Part shown: piece by piece, positions 25,655 to 33,803 of the stretch | Numbering within the stretch: the stretch's first letter is position 1 | Layout of the letters: every line of letters begins with the position of its first letter | Source of the DNA: Calothrix sp. HK-06 | GTDB taxonomy: Bacteria > Cyanobacteriota > Cyanobacteriia > Cyanobacteriales > Nostocaceae | Reading direction: 5' to 3' | Length of the DNA: 64,000 nt | Assembly (NCBI RefSeq): GCF_001904745.1 | Contig: NZ_MRCD01000030.1 | Coordinates: 22,491 to 86,490, forward strand | Made by a program: the position numbers and the translations under genes | The notes under the pieces: model-generated | The model's database searches: none | Seen by the model: the letters and a program-made list of their open reading frames with translations, nothing else | Told to the model about the DNA's origin: nothing

Positions 25655-26404
25655 TTAATAGTATCGCTTGGGACGTTCCATTACAACATGGCGCCTTACC
25701 TCCAATGTTTGTGTAATTAAACCATTTTCGACAGAAAACGGCTCTAAAATTAACCGTGCAGGCGCCTATACGGTCGTCCGGACGTTAGCCAGGACGATTT
25801 TGCACCTCTCGGTTAATTTCTCGACGAAATAAATCCAGGATTATTTTACTCTCCAAGTTTATTTCTTGGCTGCCTGCCAGTGTAACATTGTCTTTTTGTA
25901 TACATAGCTTTAAATCCTGCGTTTTTGCCCATTTTTCTAGGACTTCCACGCTAGGAACTATTGCTGCATCCTCAATTGGTTGTGCCTCTATGTTCTCACC
26001 ATTTGTTAATACAATAGTATCTTTTGCACATCCGGTTAAAATCAGGTCGTTAGCATCCCATCAACAGCACCTGCCATCATAATTCCTTGGTCAGCTATCA
26101 ACCAGTGCGGAGAATTATCTGCTATTAAAGCACTTCTATCACTTGGTGCCACTCCCAACGCCTGTAAACCAGCCGCAAAACACTGAATTTTTGATTTAAT
26201 TGAGTATAAGTTAAAACAACTTCTGGTTTCGCATGAGGGTCATTAACTGCCACCACATGCCTAACATTGCTTTGCTACTTCACGCCATATTTCGCTCAGT
26301 GTCTTAACACTTGAACAATCAACTAAATGCTTGGCCAAGTCAGGGTCGCGTGAACTATAGTTCACCAAGAAATTTGGGTCATTATATGTTTTTACCATAA
26401 CCAT
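25655..26404 (-). pseudogene. aas: Acyl-ACP synthetase / long-chain fatty acid-CoA ligase pseudogene
   Basis: Reading the minus strand from 26398-26404 gives SSRDPDLAKHLVDCSSVKTL..EIWREVAKQC, then a stop and frameshift. Next come VLTYTQLNQ, LQALGVAPSDR and ADNSPHWLIADQGIMMAGAV, an abrupt internal deletion of several hundred codons, then NDLILTGCAKDTIVLTNGEN, INREVQNRPG, a TAA in place of Tyr, RPDDRIG, another frameshift and finally LILEPFSVENGLITQTLEVR plus HVVMERPKRYY. These are the landmarks of the cyanobacterial AMP-forming acyl-ACP synthetase, which re-esterifies free fatty acids. The gene is clearly inactivated here. Confidence 0.88.
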
Positions 26405-26754
26405 TTCACGCTACTATTACCTAAAAATTAAATTAATACTGTTTCCAGCATATTCCGCATCAGAGACAGCATAACTTACTTAAAAAGACACAACTTTCTG
26501 ACATTGGCTTCTCAATATCAAAATAAATTCACCTATTGATTAAAATCTATGTTGTGTTAGGCTTATATAAACAAACAGTGATGCTTCAAAACCCGCTTTC
26601 AAAAAAGAGATGGGTTTTTGCCCTCTGAACGACCGCAGCGCACATCTATTTTAGATTTTGAATTTTAGGTCTTGAGTGTTTTTTGCCCAAGGTCTAAAAC
26701 CTAAAATCTAAAATTCACACAGCCTACTACGATTCATTAAGAGGTAAACCAGAC
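26405..26754. other. Intergenic region with an imperfect inverted repeat
   Basis: No gene seen. Positions 26648-26713 hold an AT-rich inverted repeat (ATTTTAGATTTTGAATTTTA versus ACCTAAAATCTAAAAT) around TGTTTTTTG. Just upstream an AAACCC...GGGTTTTTG hairpin (26589-26624) resembles a terminator. A GAGG site precedes the next gene. Confidence 0.5.
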
Positions 26755-27012
26755 ATGAATTCAATAGATATCATATTACTAACTTTGGTCAGCACAATTA
26801 CTTGCCTTGCGTTGCCGCGAATGGTTTCAATGATTTTGGCTCTTGGCAATCAATCGATAAAACAAAGTCGAGTTCTTGTTCTTCAAAAAGAAAAACAAAA
26901 GCATAAACCAAAGGTTACTAGTTTTCCATTCTGTGCTACTTATACCTTGAAAACTACTCCATCATGTAAATTCAGCCCGCACTTCTGCGAGAGATGTTCT
27001 CCAAATTTGTAG
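26755..27012 (+). CDS. Small single-helix membrane protein A
   Basis: 85 aa. The first 30 residues form one membrane helix with the pattern MNSIDIILLTLVSTITCLALP. The remainder is basic then Cys-containing (HFCERC) and is not recognised. The start has AAGAGGT about 10 bp upstream. The head is clearly similar to the 58-aa protein at 27210 (MNxxDxxLLTLxSxTxCxALP), so the two are tandem paralogues. A terminator at 27025 ends this unit. Confidence 0.6.
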   Translation: MNSIDIILLTLVSTITCLALPRMVSMILALGNQSIKQSRVLVLQKEKQKHKPKVTSFPFCATYTLKTTPSCKFSPHFCERCSPNL

Positions 27013-27024
27013 AACAACTTGATG

Positions 27025-27060
27025 GGGAGATTGCCTACAAGGGGCAGTATCTCCCTTTTT
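27025..27060 (+). terminator. Terminator after small membrane protein A
   Basis: GGGAGATTGCC pairs with GGCAGTATCTCCC (one bulge) followed by TTTTT at 27056-27060. Confidence 0.75.
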
Positions 27061-27209
27061 AATATTATGTTGACTTATGTTTAAAAAATTTTATATTAAG
27101 TTAAACTTATACTTATCAAAAGAAATTCCAAACATTCAATTTAACATATATTAACCGATATGCTGCAAACTTAATAAATAGAACCAATTATAAAAAAAGG
27201 GGGAAGGCT

Positions 27210-27386
27210 TTGAATTTAGTAGACGGTTTACTCCTAACACTCTTTAGTGCAACTGTTTGCATCGCATTGCCAAAGCTGCTGTCAACGCTACTCACTGACA
27301 GAGCAGAGAAAATAAAACCACCTTTAACAGAAACATTATCAGAGGCGCCGAGTCAAGAAGTACCCACCCTACTTACTGAAAGTTAA
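27210..27386 (+). CDS. Small single-helix membrane protein B (paralogue of A)
   Basis: 58 aa, TTG start at 27210 with a strong GGGGGAAGG site five to ten bases upstream. The N-terminal helix MNLVDGLLLTLFSATVCIALP matches the head of the 85-aa protein at 26755. It then reads KLLSTLLTDRAEKIK and an acidic, Pro-rich tail. A GGCGCC lies within it. A terminator and a long palindrome follow. The function is unknown; the size and single helix suggest a membrane-complex subunit or regulator. Confidence 0.62.
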   Translation: MNLVDGLLLTLFSATVCIALPKLLSTLLTDRAEKIKPPLTETLSEAPSQEVPTLLTES

Positions 27387-27435
27387 GTTAAACATCTATC
27401 TCCCATAAATACACAGCTAGTTTAAATCGATACGT

Positions 27436-27466
27436 AACCCGGTTGTACTTCAACCGGGTTTTTACA
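27436..27466 (+). terminator. Terminator after small membrane protein B
   Basis: AACCCGGTTG pairs with CAACCGGGTT around TACTT, followed by TTTT, 50 bp after the stop codon. Confidence 0.85.
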
Positions 27467-27503
27467 TCATGTCCCGGTTACGTAACCGGGACATGATGTA
27501 AAA
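27460..27503. repeat. Perfect 44-bp palindrome
   Basis: The 22-base arm 27460-27481 (TTTTACATCATGTCCCGGTT plus AC) is exactly reverse-complementary to 27482-27503, with no spacer. It immediately follows, and shares the T run of, the terminator at 27436. The arm core CCCGGTTACGTAACCGGG echoes the terminator stem. Confidence 0.9.
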
Positions 27504-27584
27504 TTATTGGGCGGGCTGTAATACTGTACTGGAGATTTAAATATCCTTTAATATAAGACTGCACGCAATATAAAAGCTAACAAT

Positions 27585-28607
27585 ATGGAGTCTTACAGAG
27601 TTCTAGCGTTGCAAATGACTTGTCATGCGGTCAATTTGGCTGCTGACCGTCAAGAAGCCCGTGATTTAATGCAAAAAAGTATCAACCGTTTAGCGCAACA
27701 AATACCTGTTAGTCTTGCTTTTATTGGTTCCGATTGTCGTTTAATAGTTCTACCAGAATACTTTCTAACTGGTTTCCCTATGGGAGAGTCTTTTGAGGTT
27801 TGGCAAGACAAAGCTTGTTTGGAAATGAATGGGGCTGAATATGAAAGTTTAGGAAAAATTGCCCAAAAACATCAGATTTTTTTAGCTGGTAACGCTTACG
27901 AACTTGACCCTCATTTCCCTAATTTATATTTCCAGACCTGTTTTGTTATTGACCCATCTGGTTCAATTGTCTTGCGCTATAGGCGCCTCAATTCTATGTA
28001 TGCTCCGACACCGCACGACGTTTGGGATAAATATTTAGATTGTTACGGTTTGGATGGAGTTTTTCCTGTAGCAAAAACAGCAATTGGTAATTTAGCAGCC
28101 ATTGCTTCTGACGAGATTTTATTTCCAGAACTAGCTCGATGTTTTATGATGCGAGGAGCAGAGGTCTTTCTCCACCACACCTCAGAGATATACGGCAAAG
28201 AACGTGCCCCAAAGGAAGCAGCGAAAATTTCTCGTGCCGTAGAAAATATAGCTTACGTAGTTTCCGCTAATAGTGGGGGAATTACAAATACAGCACTTCC
28301 AGCTTCTTCTACTGATGGTGGCTCAAAAATAATTGATTATCGCGGTCTAGTATTAGCTGAAACAGGCTCAGGTGAAAGTATGGCAGCATTCGCAGAAATT
28401 GACTTAGCTGCATTACGTCGTTATCGTCACCGTCCAGGGATATTTAATGTACTCTCACGTCAGCGACTCGATGCTTATGTAGAAAGTTACCGACAGTCGC
28501 AATTTTACCCAGCAAATACTATGCTAAATCAAGAAGTCAATCGCAATCATTTTATTAAAACTCAGCAAGAAACTATTGAGCATTTAATTAAACTTGGCAT
28601 TATTTAA
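27585..28607 (+). CDS. Nitrilase-superfamily protein with non-canonical triad
   Basis: 340 aa with the carbon-nitrogen hydrolase fold. The Glu of the triad is in LIVLPEYFLTGFP (Glu58). Where the catalytic Lys is expected the sequence is RYRRLNS (Arg134). Where the Cys motif CxD is expected it reads AAIASDEILFPE (Ser175), so the usual E-K-C triad is only partly present. Other landmarks, APTPHDVWDKYLD and GAEVFLHHTSE, look well conserved, so this appears to be a distinct subfamily rather than a dead gene. It is first gene of a six-gene operon and 5 bp ahead of the aldehyde dehydrogenase. Confidence 0.85.
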   Translation: MESYRVLALQMTCHAVNLAADRQEARDLMQKSINRLAQQIPVSLAFIGSDCRLIVLPEYFLTGFPMGESFEVWQDKACLEMNGAEYESLGKIAQKHQIFLAGNAYELDPHFPNLYFQTCFVIDPSGSIVLRYRRLNSMYAPTPHDVWDKYLDCYGLDGVFPVAKTAIGNLAAIASDEILFPELARCFMMRGAEVFLHHTSEIYGKERAPKEAAKISRAVENIAYVVSANSGGITNTALPASSTDGGSKIIDYRGLVLAETGSGESMAAFAEIDLAALRRYRHRPGIFNVLSRQRLDAYVESYRQSQFYPANTMLNQEVNRNHFIKTQQETIEHLIKLGII

Positions 28608-28612
28608 TTCTC

Positions 28613-30022
28613 ATGTCTAAACCAATGGAAGTTCGCAACCCCCGCACGGGTGAATATGATTACGTAATTATACCGCCGCAGCAAGATGTTTTAGCACAGG
28701 AGTGTAATCGCTTGCGGAGCAGTCAAAGTCTTTGGCTGCAACTTGGTGTTGAAAAGCGGTTAGAAGCGTTACAGCAATGGAAGCAAGAGATATTGACGTT
28801 GCGTGATAAGCTTGTTTCCGCTTTGGTTGAAGATACGGGAAGATTGTCAATTTCTCAACTAGAAGTAGATTCTTTTCTCAGTAGTCTTGATAGATGGTGT
28901 CAATTAGCACCTAAGATATTGCAAGAAACTCTCAAAGATACGTCGATTCCCTTTATTCAATTGCAACAAACAACAGTACCCTATCAACTGGTCGGGGTAA
29001 TTAGTCCTTGGAATTTTCCTCTGTTACTATCCACTATTGATGCAATTCCTGCTTTATTGGCTGGTTGTGCTGTAATTATTAAACCAAGCGAAATTGCACC
29101 TCGTTTTATTAAACCTTTAATGACGGCAGTTAATAATGTTCCGATATTAAAAGATATATTAACTTTTGTTGAGGGAGATGGTGTAACAGGGACTTTCTTA
29201 GTTGAAAATGTAGACTTGATATGTTTTACTGGTAGCGTAGAAACTGGCAAAAAAGTGGCTCAAGCTGCTGCAATATCTTTTATTCCAGCTTTTTTAGAAT
29301 TAGGAGGAAAAGACCCAGCAATAGTATTAGCTTCGGCAAATCTAGATTTAGCAACTTCTGGTATTTTATGGGGTTCGGTGGTTAATACTGGACAGTCTTG
29401 TCTTTCGATAGAAAGGATTTATGTTGCAGAATCTATTTTTGAGCAGTTCGTTGAACAATTAGTACAGAAAGCCCAAAGCCTACAATTAGCTTATCCTGAT
29501 TTAGAAAGCGGGGAAATTGGCCCAATTATTGCCTCTAGACAAGCGGGAATTATTCAAAAACATTTGCAAGATGCTGTGGAAAAAGGCGCCGTTGTTCATT
29601 GCGGTGGAGAGGTGGAAAAATTAGGGGGTGGTTGGTGGTCTCGTCCTACGGTTCTCACGGAAGTTAATCATACTATGAAGGTAATGACAGAGGAGACATT
29701 TGGACCAATTATGCCAATAATGCCGTTTTCTTCCGTAGAGTCAGCAATTTCTTTAGCAAATGATACTATTTATGGGCTGAGTGCTGCGGTTTTTGCGGGA
29801 ACGGAAGCAGAAGCAATAGAAATTGGAAGGCATATAGATGCAGGCGCCATTAGTATTAATGATGCTGGACTGACAGCTATGATGCATGAAGGTGAAAAAA
29901 ATGCTTTTAAACTCTCTGGTTTAGGTGGCTCGCGTATGGGTCCATCATCTCTTACTAGATTTTTACGCAAAAAAGCATTTTTGGTTAAGAAAAAATCTAT
30001 TCATGACCCTTGGTGGTTTTAG
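28613..30022 (+). CDS. Aldehyde dehydrogenase family protein
   Basis: 469 aa, NAD(P)-dependent aldehyde dehydrogenase. Landmarks are SPWNFP (131-136), KPSE (157-160), FTGSVETGKK (about 205-214), catalytic Glu in LELGGKDP (Glu229), catalytic Cys in GQSCLS (Cys263) and EETFGPIMP near 363. All catalytic residues are intact, so it should oxidise an aldehyde to an acid. It lies second in the operon, between a nitrilase-like gene and a DUF3598-like gene whose start it nearly touches. The likely substrate is an aldehyde intermediate of the same uncharacterised pathway. Confidence 0.92.
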   Translation: MSKPMEVRNPRTGEYDYVIIPPQQDVLAQECNRLRSSQSLWLQLGVEKRLEALQQWKQEILTLRDKLVSALVEDTGRLSISQLEVDSFLSSLDRWCQLAPKILQETLKDTSIPFIQLQQTTVPYQLVGVISPWNFPLLLSTIDAIPALLAGCAVIIKPSEIAPRFIKPLMTAVNNVPILKDILTFVEGDGVTGTFLVENVDLICFTGSVETGKKVAQAAAISFIPAFLELGGKDPAIVLASANLDLATSGILWGSVVNTGQSCLSIERIYVAESIFEQFVEQLVQKAQSLQLAYPDLESGEIGPIIASRQAGIIQKHLQDAVEKGAVVHCGGEVEKLGGGWWSRPTVLTEVNHTMKVMTEETFGPIMPIMPFSSVESAISLANDTIYGLSAAVFAGTEAEAIEIGRHIDAGAISINDAGLTAMMHEGEKNAFKLSGLGGSRMGPSSLTRFLRKKAFLVKKKSIHDPWWF

Positions 30023-30039
30023 GAGAAGTGAGGCTTAAT

Positions 30040-30486
30040 ATGTCTAATATTAGAGAAGGAATGCCTGTATTAGTGCGTCATGAAGGAGACTGGGTTGGTA
30101 CGTATACTTTGGTTGATTTGGAAGGAAATATTCTAGATAAACATGAATCTCACCTTACCTGCCAATTTCCAGTTGACGCTGCTTATTCCTATTACCAAAC
30201 TAATCGCTACACTTGGTCGAATGGTAAGCGAGAGGAGTATCAGTTTCCCGGAATATATCAAGATAAAAAGCTTTTATTTGATACCGAACGACTTTTAGGA
30301 CAAGCATGGGAGGTAGATGATTCTACAATCATTTTGCACTTCTCTTATAAGCAGGCGCCGGAAATGTATTTATATGAAATGATTCAAATTAGCGCTTGTA
30401 GTAATTACCGCGCGCGTACTTGGCAGTGGTTCAAAAACAATAAAATATTTCAACGTACTTTAGTTACAGAAGAAAGAGTCAAATAG
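30040..30486 (+). CDS. DUF3598-like (lipocalin-type) protein
   Basis: 148 aa from ATG 30040. It resembles cyanobacterial DUF3598 proteins: GDWVGTYTLVDLEGNILDKH, AYSYYQTNRYTWSNGKREEY and YKQAPEMYLYEMIQISACSN. These form a beta-barrel of the calycin type, which usually binds small hydrophobic molecules. A longer reading from 30010 would overlap the aldehyde dehydrogenase. Its place in the operon suggests a carrier or a ligand-binding partner for the pathway product. Confidence 0.72.
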   Translation: MSNIREGMPVLVRHEGDWVGTYTLVDLEGNILDKHESHLTCQFPVDAAYSYYQTNRYTWSNGKREEYQFPGIYQDKKLLFDTERLLGQAWEVDDSTIILHFSYKQAPEMYLYEMIQISACSNYRARTWQWFKNNKIFQRTLVTEERVK

Positions 30487-30502
30487 AATAAGGGAGAATT
30501 CT

Positions 30503-31327
30503 ATGAGTAACCGAGTTAAGCGCGCTTTTTTAGATACGCAAGATGGGCAAATACTTTACCGCATTGCTGGTGAGGGACAAGCATTAGTTCTACTGCATAT
30601 GAGTCCTCGTAGCAGCGATGAATTTAGAGAATTAATACCTATATTTGCACAAAAATATCGTGTAATTGCGATGGATTTAATGGGTTTTGGTGATTCTGAC
30701 AAACCACCAAGAATATATTCTATTGCTGACTACGCTAAAACTGTAATTGCTCTGTTAGATGAGTTAGAAATTGAAAAAGCTAATATTTTAGGGAATCATA
30801 CAGGCGCCTATATAGCAGCAGAAGTTGCGGCTGAATATCCTCAGCGAGTCGAAAAAATAATATTATCCAATATCGAGAAATTTAGCGAACAGCAAACAGA
30901 GACTTTATTAAATAGATATTTTGAAATTTATCAAATTAAATCAGATAACTCTCAATTGATAGAAAGATTATCAGTTCGTAGCAATTACACAGAGTCTGCG
31001 GAGTTAAATTTCCGTGCTTTTTTGGACGAGTTGAAATGTTATGGCTATCCTCCTTATGCTCCTTTAGCTGTCAAAGACTACTGTAGCAACATTGAGGAAA
31101 GATTAACTTTAATTAAGTGCCCAACTTTAATATTATCGGGAACTGAAGACATCAAAACACTTGAAAAAATGGGTTTATCTCAAGCAAAAAACAGGACTCA
31201 CATTACTAAGATAATTTCCCAAGCAAAATTTTTAGAAATAGAAGGTGGAACATTCTTAATGATGAATCAAAAAATTGAAGAAATATCCAATTTAGTAATG
31301 ATATTTCTAGATGAGACAGATAATTAA
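30503..31327 (+). CDS. Alpha/beta-hydrolase-fold protein with His at the nucleophile elbow
   Basis: 274 aa with the alpha/beta hydrolase fold (VLLHMSPRSSDEF oxyanion region, DLMGFGDSDKP). At the nucleophile elbow it reads ILGNHTGAY, with His99 where Ser/Asp/Cys normally stands. The acid (ILSGTEDIKT) is present, but the usual catalytic His near the C-terminus is absent (EGGTFLMMNQK). It may therefore be a non-hydrolytic or cofactor-free lyase/oxygenase-like member. A GGAG ribosome site precedes it, and its stop overlaps the next start (TAATG), so it is tightly coupled in the operon. Confidence 0.83.
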   Translation: MSNRVKRAFLDTQDGQILYRIAGEGQALVLLHMSPRSSDEFRELIPIFAQKYRVIAMDLMGFGDSDKPPRIYSIADYAKTVIALLDELEIEKANILGNHTGAYIAAEVAAEYPQRVEKIILSNIEKFSEQQTETLLNRYFEIYQIKSDNSQLIERLSVRSNYTESAELNFRAFLDELKCYGYPPYAPLAVKDYCSNIEERLTLIKCPTLILSGTEDIKTLEKMGLSQAKNRTHITKIISQAKFLEIEGGTFLMMNQKIEEISNLVMIFLDETDN

Positions 31328-32367
31328 TGCAACGTATTTTACTACATACACCATCACTAATGACTGCAAAAACTTATAAAAAACTAATAGCAAAAAAACA
31401 TGCTGCCAATTTTAAATCAGCTATCGAATTTATCGATATTCCAATCCCCGAACCCACACCCAATGAAGTGTTAATTCGTAATAAATTTGCAGGTGTGAAC
31501 GCTGGGTTTGATACTTTAGTTTGTCGAGGTGATATTAGTTACATTAAGCTAACGCCTCCTTTTGATTTAGGTGTAGAAGCTGTAGGGGAAGTTATTGCTG
31601 TTGGCAGTGATGTTAAACATTTACTACCAGGTGATAATGTCGTTACTATTCACCGAAGTGGTGGGTATAGAGAATACCAGTGTGTTGATGCGAATATTAC
31701 TTTTAAAGTACCAGAAGCAATACCAGAGGCACTAACTTTAATGCCAACTGGTGTTTCAGCATTAGTAGCTTTGGAACAAACGGGGGAGATGAAAAGTAAT
31801 GAGGTAGTATTAGTAACTGCGGCTGCGGGGGGAACGGGACACATTGCAGTACAATTAGCGAAATTGGCTGGTAATCGTGTTATCGGTACATGTAGTTCCG
31901 AAGCAAAAGCGCAATTACTCAAAGAATTAGGATGCGAGCGCACGATTAACTATCGTAGCGAAGACTTAAACCAAGTTCTCAAAAAAGAATATCCTAATGG
32001 CATTAATTTAATTTTTGATAGTGTAGGTAAAGCTATTTTTGATACCTGTGTGGAGAATTTGGCGTTTAAAGGAAGATTAGTTATAGTTGGTTTTATTTCT
32101 GAATACGGCAATAAGTTCGAGGAAGTAACGCAACCGCGAATTTATCATCAACTATTTTGGAAAGCTGCTTCAGTCAGAGGATTTCTCATGCCATTATATC
32201 AAGACTATGCTACGGAAGCACGGGAACGGTTATTAAATTTATTTTATGATAAAAAGCTAAAAGTAGTAGTTGACCCAACCCAATTTAAAGGTCTTGAATC
32301 TATTCCCAATGCTGTTGAATATATGCTAAGTGGTCACAATTGTGGTAAGGTTGTTGTCAGATATTAA
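31327..32367 (+). CDS. Zinc-free MDR quinone oxidoreductase-like enzyme
   Basis: 346 aa medium-chain dehydrogenase/reductase. An N-terminal GroES-like half contains PPFDLGVEAVGEVIAVGSDV (about 77-96). The NADPH-binding Rossmann half contains VTAAAGGTGHIAVQLAKLAG (about 158-177), with Tyr/Ser contacts further on (RTINYRSED). No structural-zinc cysteine set is present. The sequence resembles the prostaglandin reductase 3/ZADH2 group, which reduces enones using NADPH. It is fifth in the operon and starts within the stop of the hydrolase-like gene. Confidence 0.88.
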   Translation: MQRILLHTPSLMTAKTYKKLIAKKHAANFKSAIEFIDIPIPEPTPNEVLIRNKFAGVNAGFDTLVCRGDISYIKLTPPFDLGVEAVGEVIAVGSDVKHLLPGDNVVTIHRSGGYREYQCVDANITFKVPEAIPEALTLMPTGVSALVALEQTGEMKSNEVVLVTAAAGGTGHIAVQLAKLAGNRVIGTCSSEAKAQLLKELGCERTINYRSEDLNQVLKKEYPNGINLIFDSVGKAIFDTCVENLAFKGRLVIVGFISEYGNKFEEVTQPRIYHQLFWKAASVRGFLMPLYQDYATEARERLLNLFYDKKLKVVVDPTQFKGLESIPNAVEYMLSGHNCGKVVVRY

Positions 32368-32395
32368 TAAGTTTATTTGTGATTAGGTTACAATC

Positions 32396-32794
32396 ATGAC
32401 GGAAACTTCAGATAATACATTAAAAGTTGGCCAACAAGGTTTTGACAAATTAATGCATGGTTTGGGAACTGGTGATTGGAACCCTCTTTTAGATATGCTT
32501 AGTGATGACTTTACTTTCTGGTTCCCTATCGGTCCATATCAAGGTTTAAATACTGGCAAAGAAAGAGCGAAACAATTTTTTGAATATGTAAATGAAGTTT
32601 TTGGCTCAAGTATCACCTTAACTTCCTTAGAAAGAGTTACCAGTAGCGAAACAACTGTTGTTTTTGAATTTAGAGACGAAGGAATAATGCGGGGACAACC
32701 TTACAAAAACCGTATTGCCGTTTCTTTTGATGTCAGTGGCGATAAAATTTGCGGTTATCGTGAATATTTAGGTAGCGATGGAAAATCTCATTAG
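32396..32794 (+). CDS. NTF2/SnoaL-like small protein
   Basis: 132 aa, cone-shaped alpha+beta fold of the NTF2/SnoaL type: helix FDKLMHGLGTGDWNPLLDML, strand DDFTFWFPIGPYQG, then FEFRDEGIMRGQPYKNRIAVSF. These proteins act as small isomerases, cyclases or ligand binders. It is the last of the six co-directional genes, 28 bp after the MDR gene. It is a reasonable candidate for handling the small-molecule product. Confidence 0.82.
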   Translation: MTETSDNTLKVGQQGFDKLMHGLGTGDWNPLLDMLSDDFTFWFPIGPYQGLNTGKERAKQFFEYVNEVFGSSITLTSLERVTSSETTVVFEFRDEGIMRGQPYKNRIAVSFDVSGDKICGYREYLGSDGKSH

Positions 32795-32814
32795 AGGAAT
32801 TTAAATTTATATAA

Positions 32815-33024
32815 TTACCCTTGCCTTAATGCTGAAATTACCTGCTCTGTAACATCTCTTCAACCTTTAAAGTTATCAAACAAACATTGAATAGTGTAAA
32901 TAATCCCCCAAGGTATTCCCCACCATCCCAGGAATAATGAAATTAGTAAAAACAGAATGCTCTTACCAAAGGCGCCTTCACCTGCTTTAATAAAGTAAAT
33001 ATCAGAACTCCGTTTGAATGACAT
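32815..33024 (-). pseudogene. Small membrane protein pseudogene with internal TGA
   Basis: Minus-strand codons from ATG 33024 read SFKRSSDIYFIKAGEGAFGK, then a hydrophobic helix FLLISLFLGWWGIPWG and IIYTIQCLFDNFKG. A TGA follows, likely from GGA, then RDVTEQVISALRQG and TAA at 32815. The GWWGIPWGxIYTxxxxxxNxxGGxDVT pattern is a common small bacterial membrane-protein C-terminus whose upstream zinc-ribbon part is missing. The residual frame is otherwise intact. Confidence 0.7.
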
Positions 33025-33200
33025 TATCACTACTGAAAAGCAGTAAGGAAATACTACAAAGAAAGGCGCCTTTCGATAGCTCGTTGTTCACAGCTTCTAC
33101 AGTTATGTTATCGATGCTTATTATTTTTGACATATTAAATTTTGTTTGAGTATAAATAGTAACTAAAAAAATGAAATGATTTGAATTTTAGGTAAATATT

Positions 33201-33319
33201 GGCAACGGATAATAAACGGATGTAACGGATGAGTAATTGTTTACAAAAAAATTAAAAACTCAACTCTATACTTATTATATAAAATCAATCATCTGTTACA
33301 TCCGTTACATCCGTTGCCA
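33201..33319. repeat. NNAACGGAT inverted repeat, copy at recQ-GNAT operon end
   Basis: Left arm 33201-33231 (GGCAACGGAT, then AACGGATGTAACGGATG). Right arm 33290-33319 (ATCTGTTACATCCGTTACAT and CCGTTGCC). The right arm overlaps the last ten codons of the acetyltransferase gene. Confidence 0.78.
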
Positions 33320-33803
33320 GTGATTTCTCTAATAAAGCACATGGTATTTTTACATTAGAGCGCAAGCAATGTGATGAGTATTTAATAAATTTATAACCAT
33401 TCGCTTTGTAAAAAGGAATGGCAGTTATAGAAGCTGATATTTCTAGCTTTTTGAAGTTATGAGCTAACGCTTCGTTTTCTGCTGTTTTAAGTAACTGTTT
33501 CCCTACTCCTTGACGTGTATAGTTAGGATGAACGTAAACAGCACTAATATCTCCATTTATATCAAAAGCTGAAAAACCCGTTATTGTGCCATTTTCATCT
33601 TCTGCAACAAATTGTACTTCATCCTTGGCGCCATTTATTATATATTGACGAAGTGTTTCGGGGTCTAAATGACCTACCCAAGCTTCTATTTGCTCTTTTG
33701 TATAGTCCTCTGCACAAAGTTGACGCACTGACTGAACGTGAATATAATGCATTTGTTCTGCATCTTCGGGTCGAGCTAAACGAACTGAAATTTTAACAAC
33801 CAT
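33285..33803 (-). CDS. GNAT-family N-acetyltransferase with repeat-encoded tail
   Basis: 172 aa, one GNAT domain: SVRLARPEDAEQMHYIHVQS, ENGTITGFSAFDINGDISAVYVHPNYTRQGVGKQLL (read as VHPNYTRQGVGKQLL for the acetyl-CoA loop, about 90-105) and a C-terminal FYKANGYKFIKYSSH. It should acetylate an amine or peptide. The last residues ATDVTDVTDD are encoded by 9-bp repeat units, so the repeat has become coding sequence. The start overlaps the recQ stop (TAATG), indicating a recQ-GNAT operon. Confidence 0.85.
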   Translation of the reverse strand: MVVKISVRLARPEDAEQMHYIHVQSVRQLCAEDYTKEQIEAWVGHLDPETLRQYIINGAKDEVQFVAEDENGTITGFSAFDINGDISAVYVHPNYTRQGVGKQLLKTAENEALAHNFKKLEISASITAIPFYKANGYKFIKYSSHCLRSNVKIPCALLEKSLATDVTDVTDD

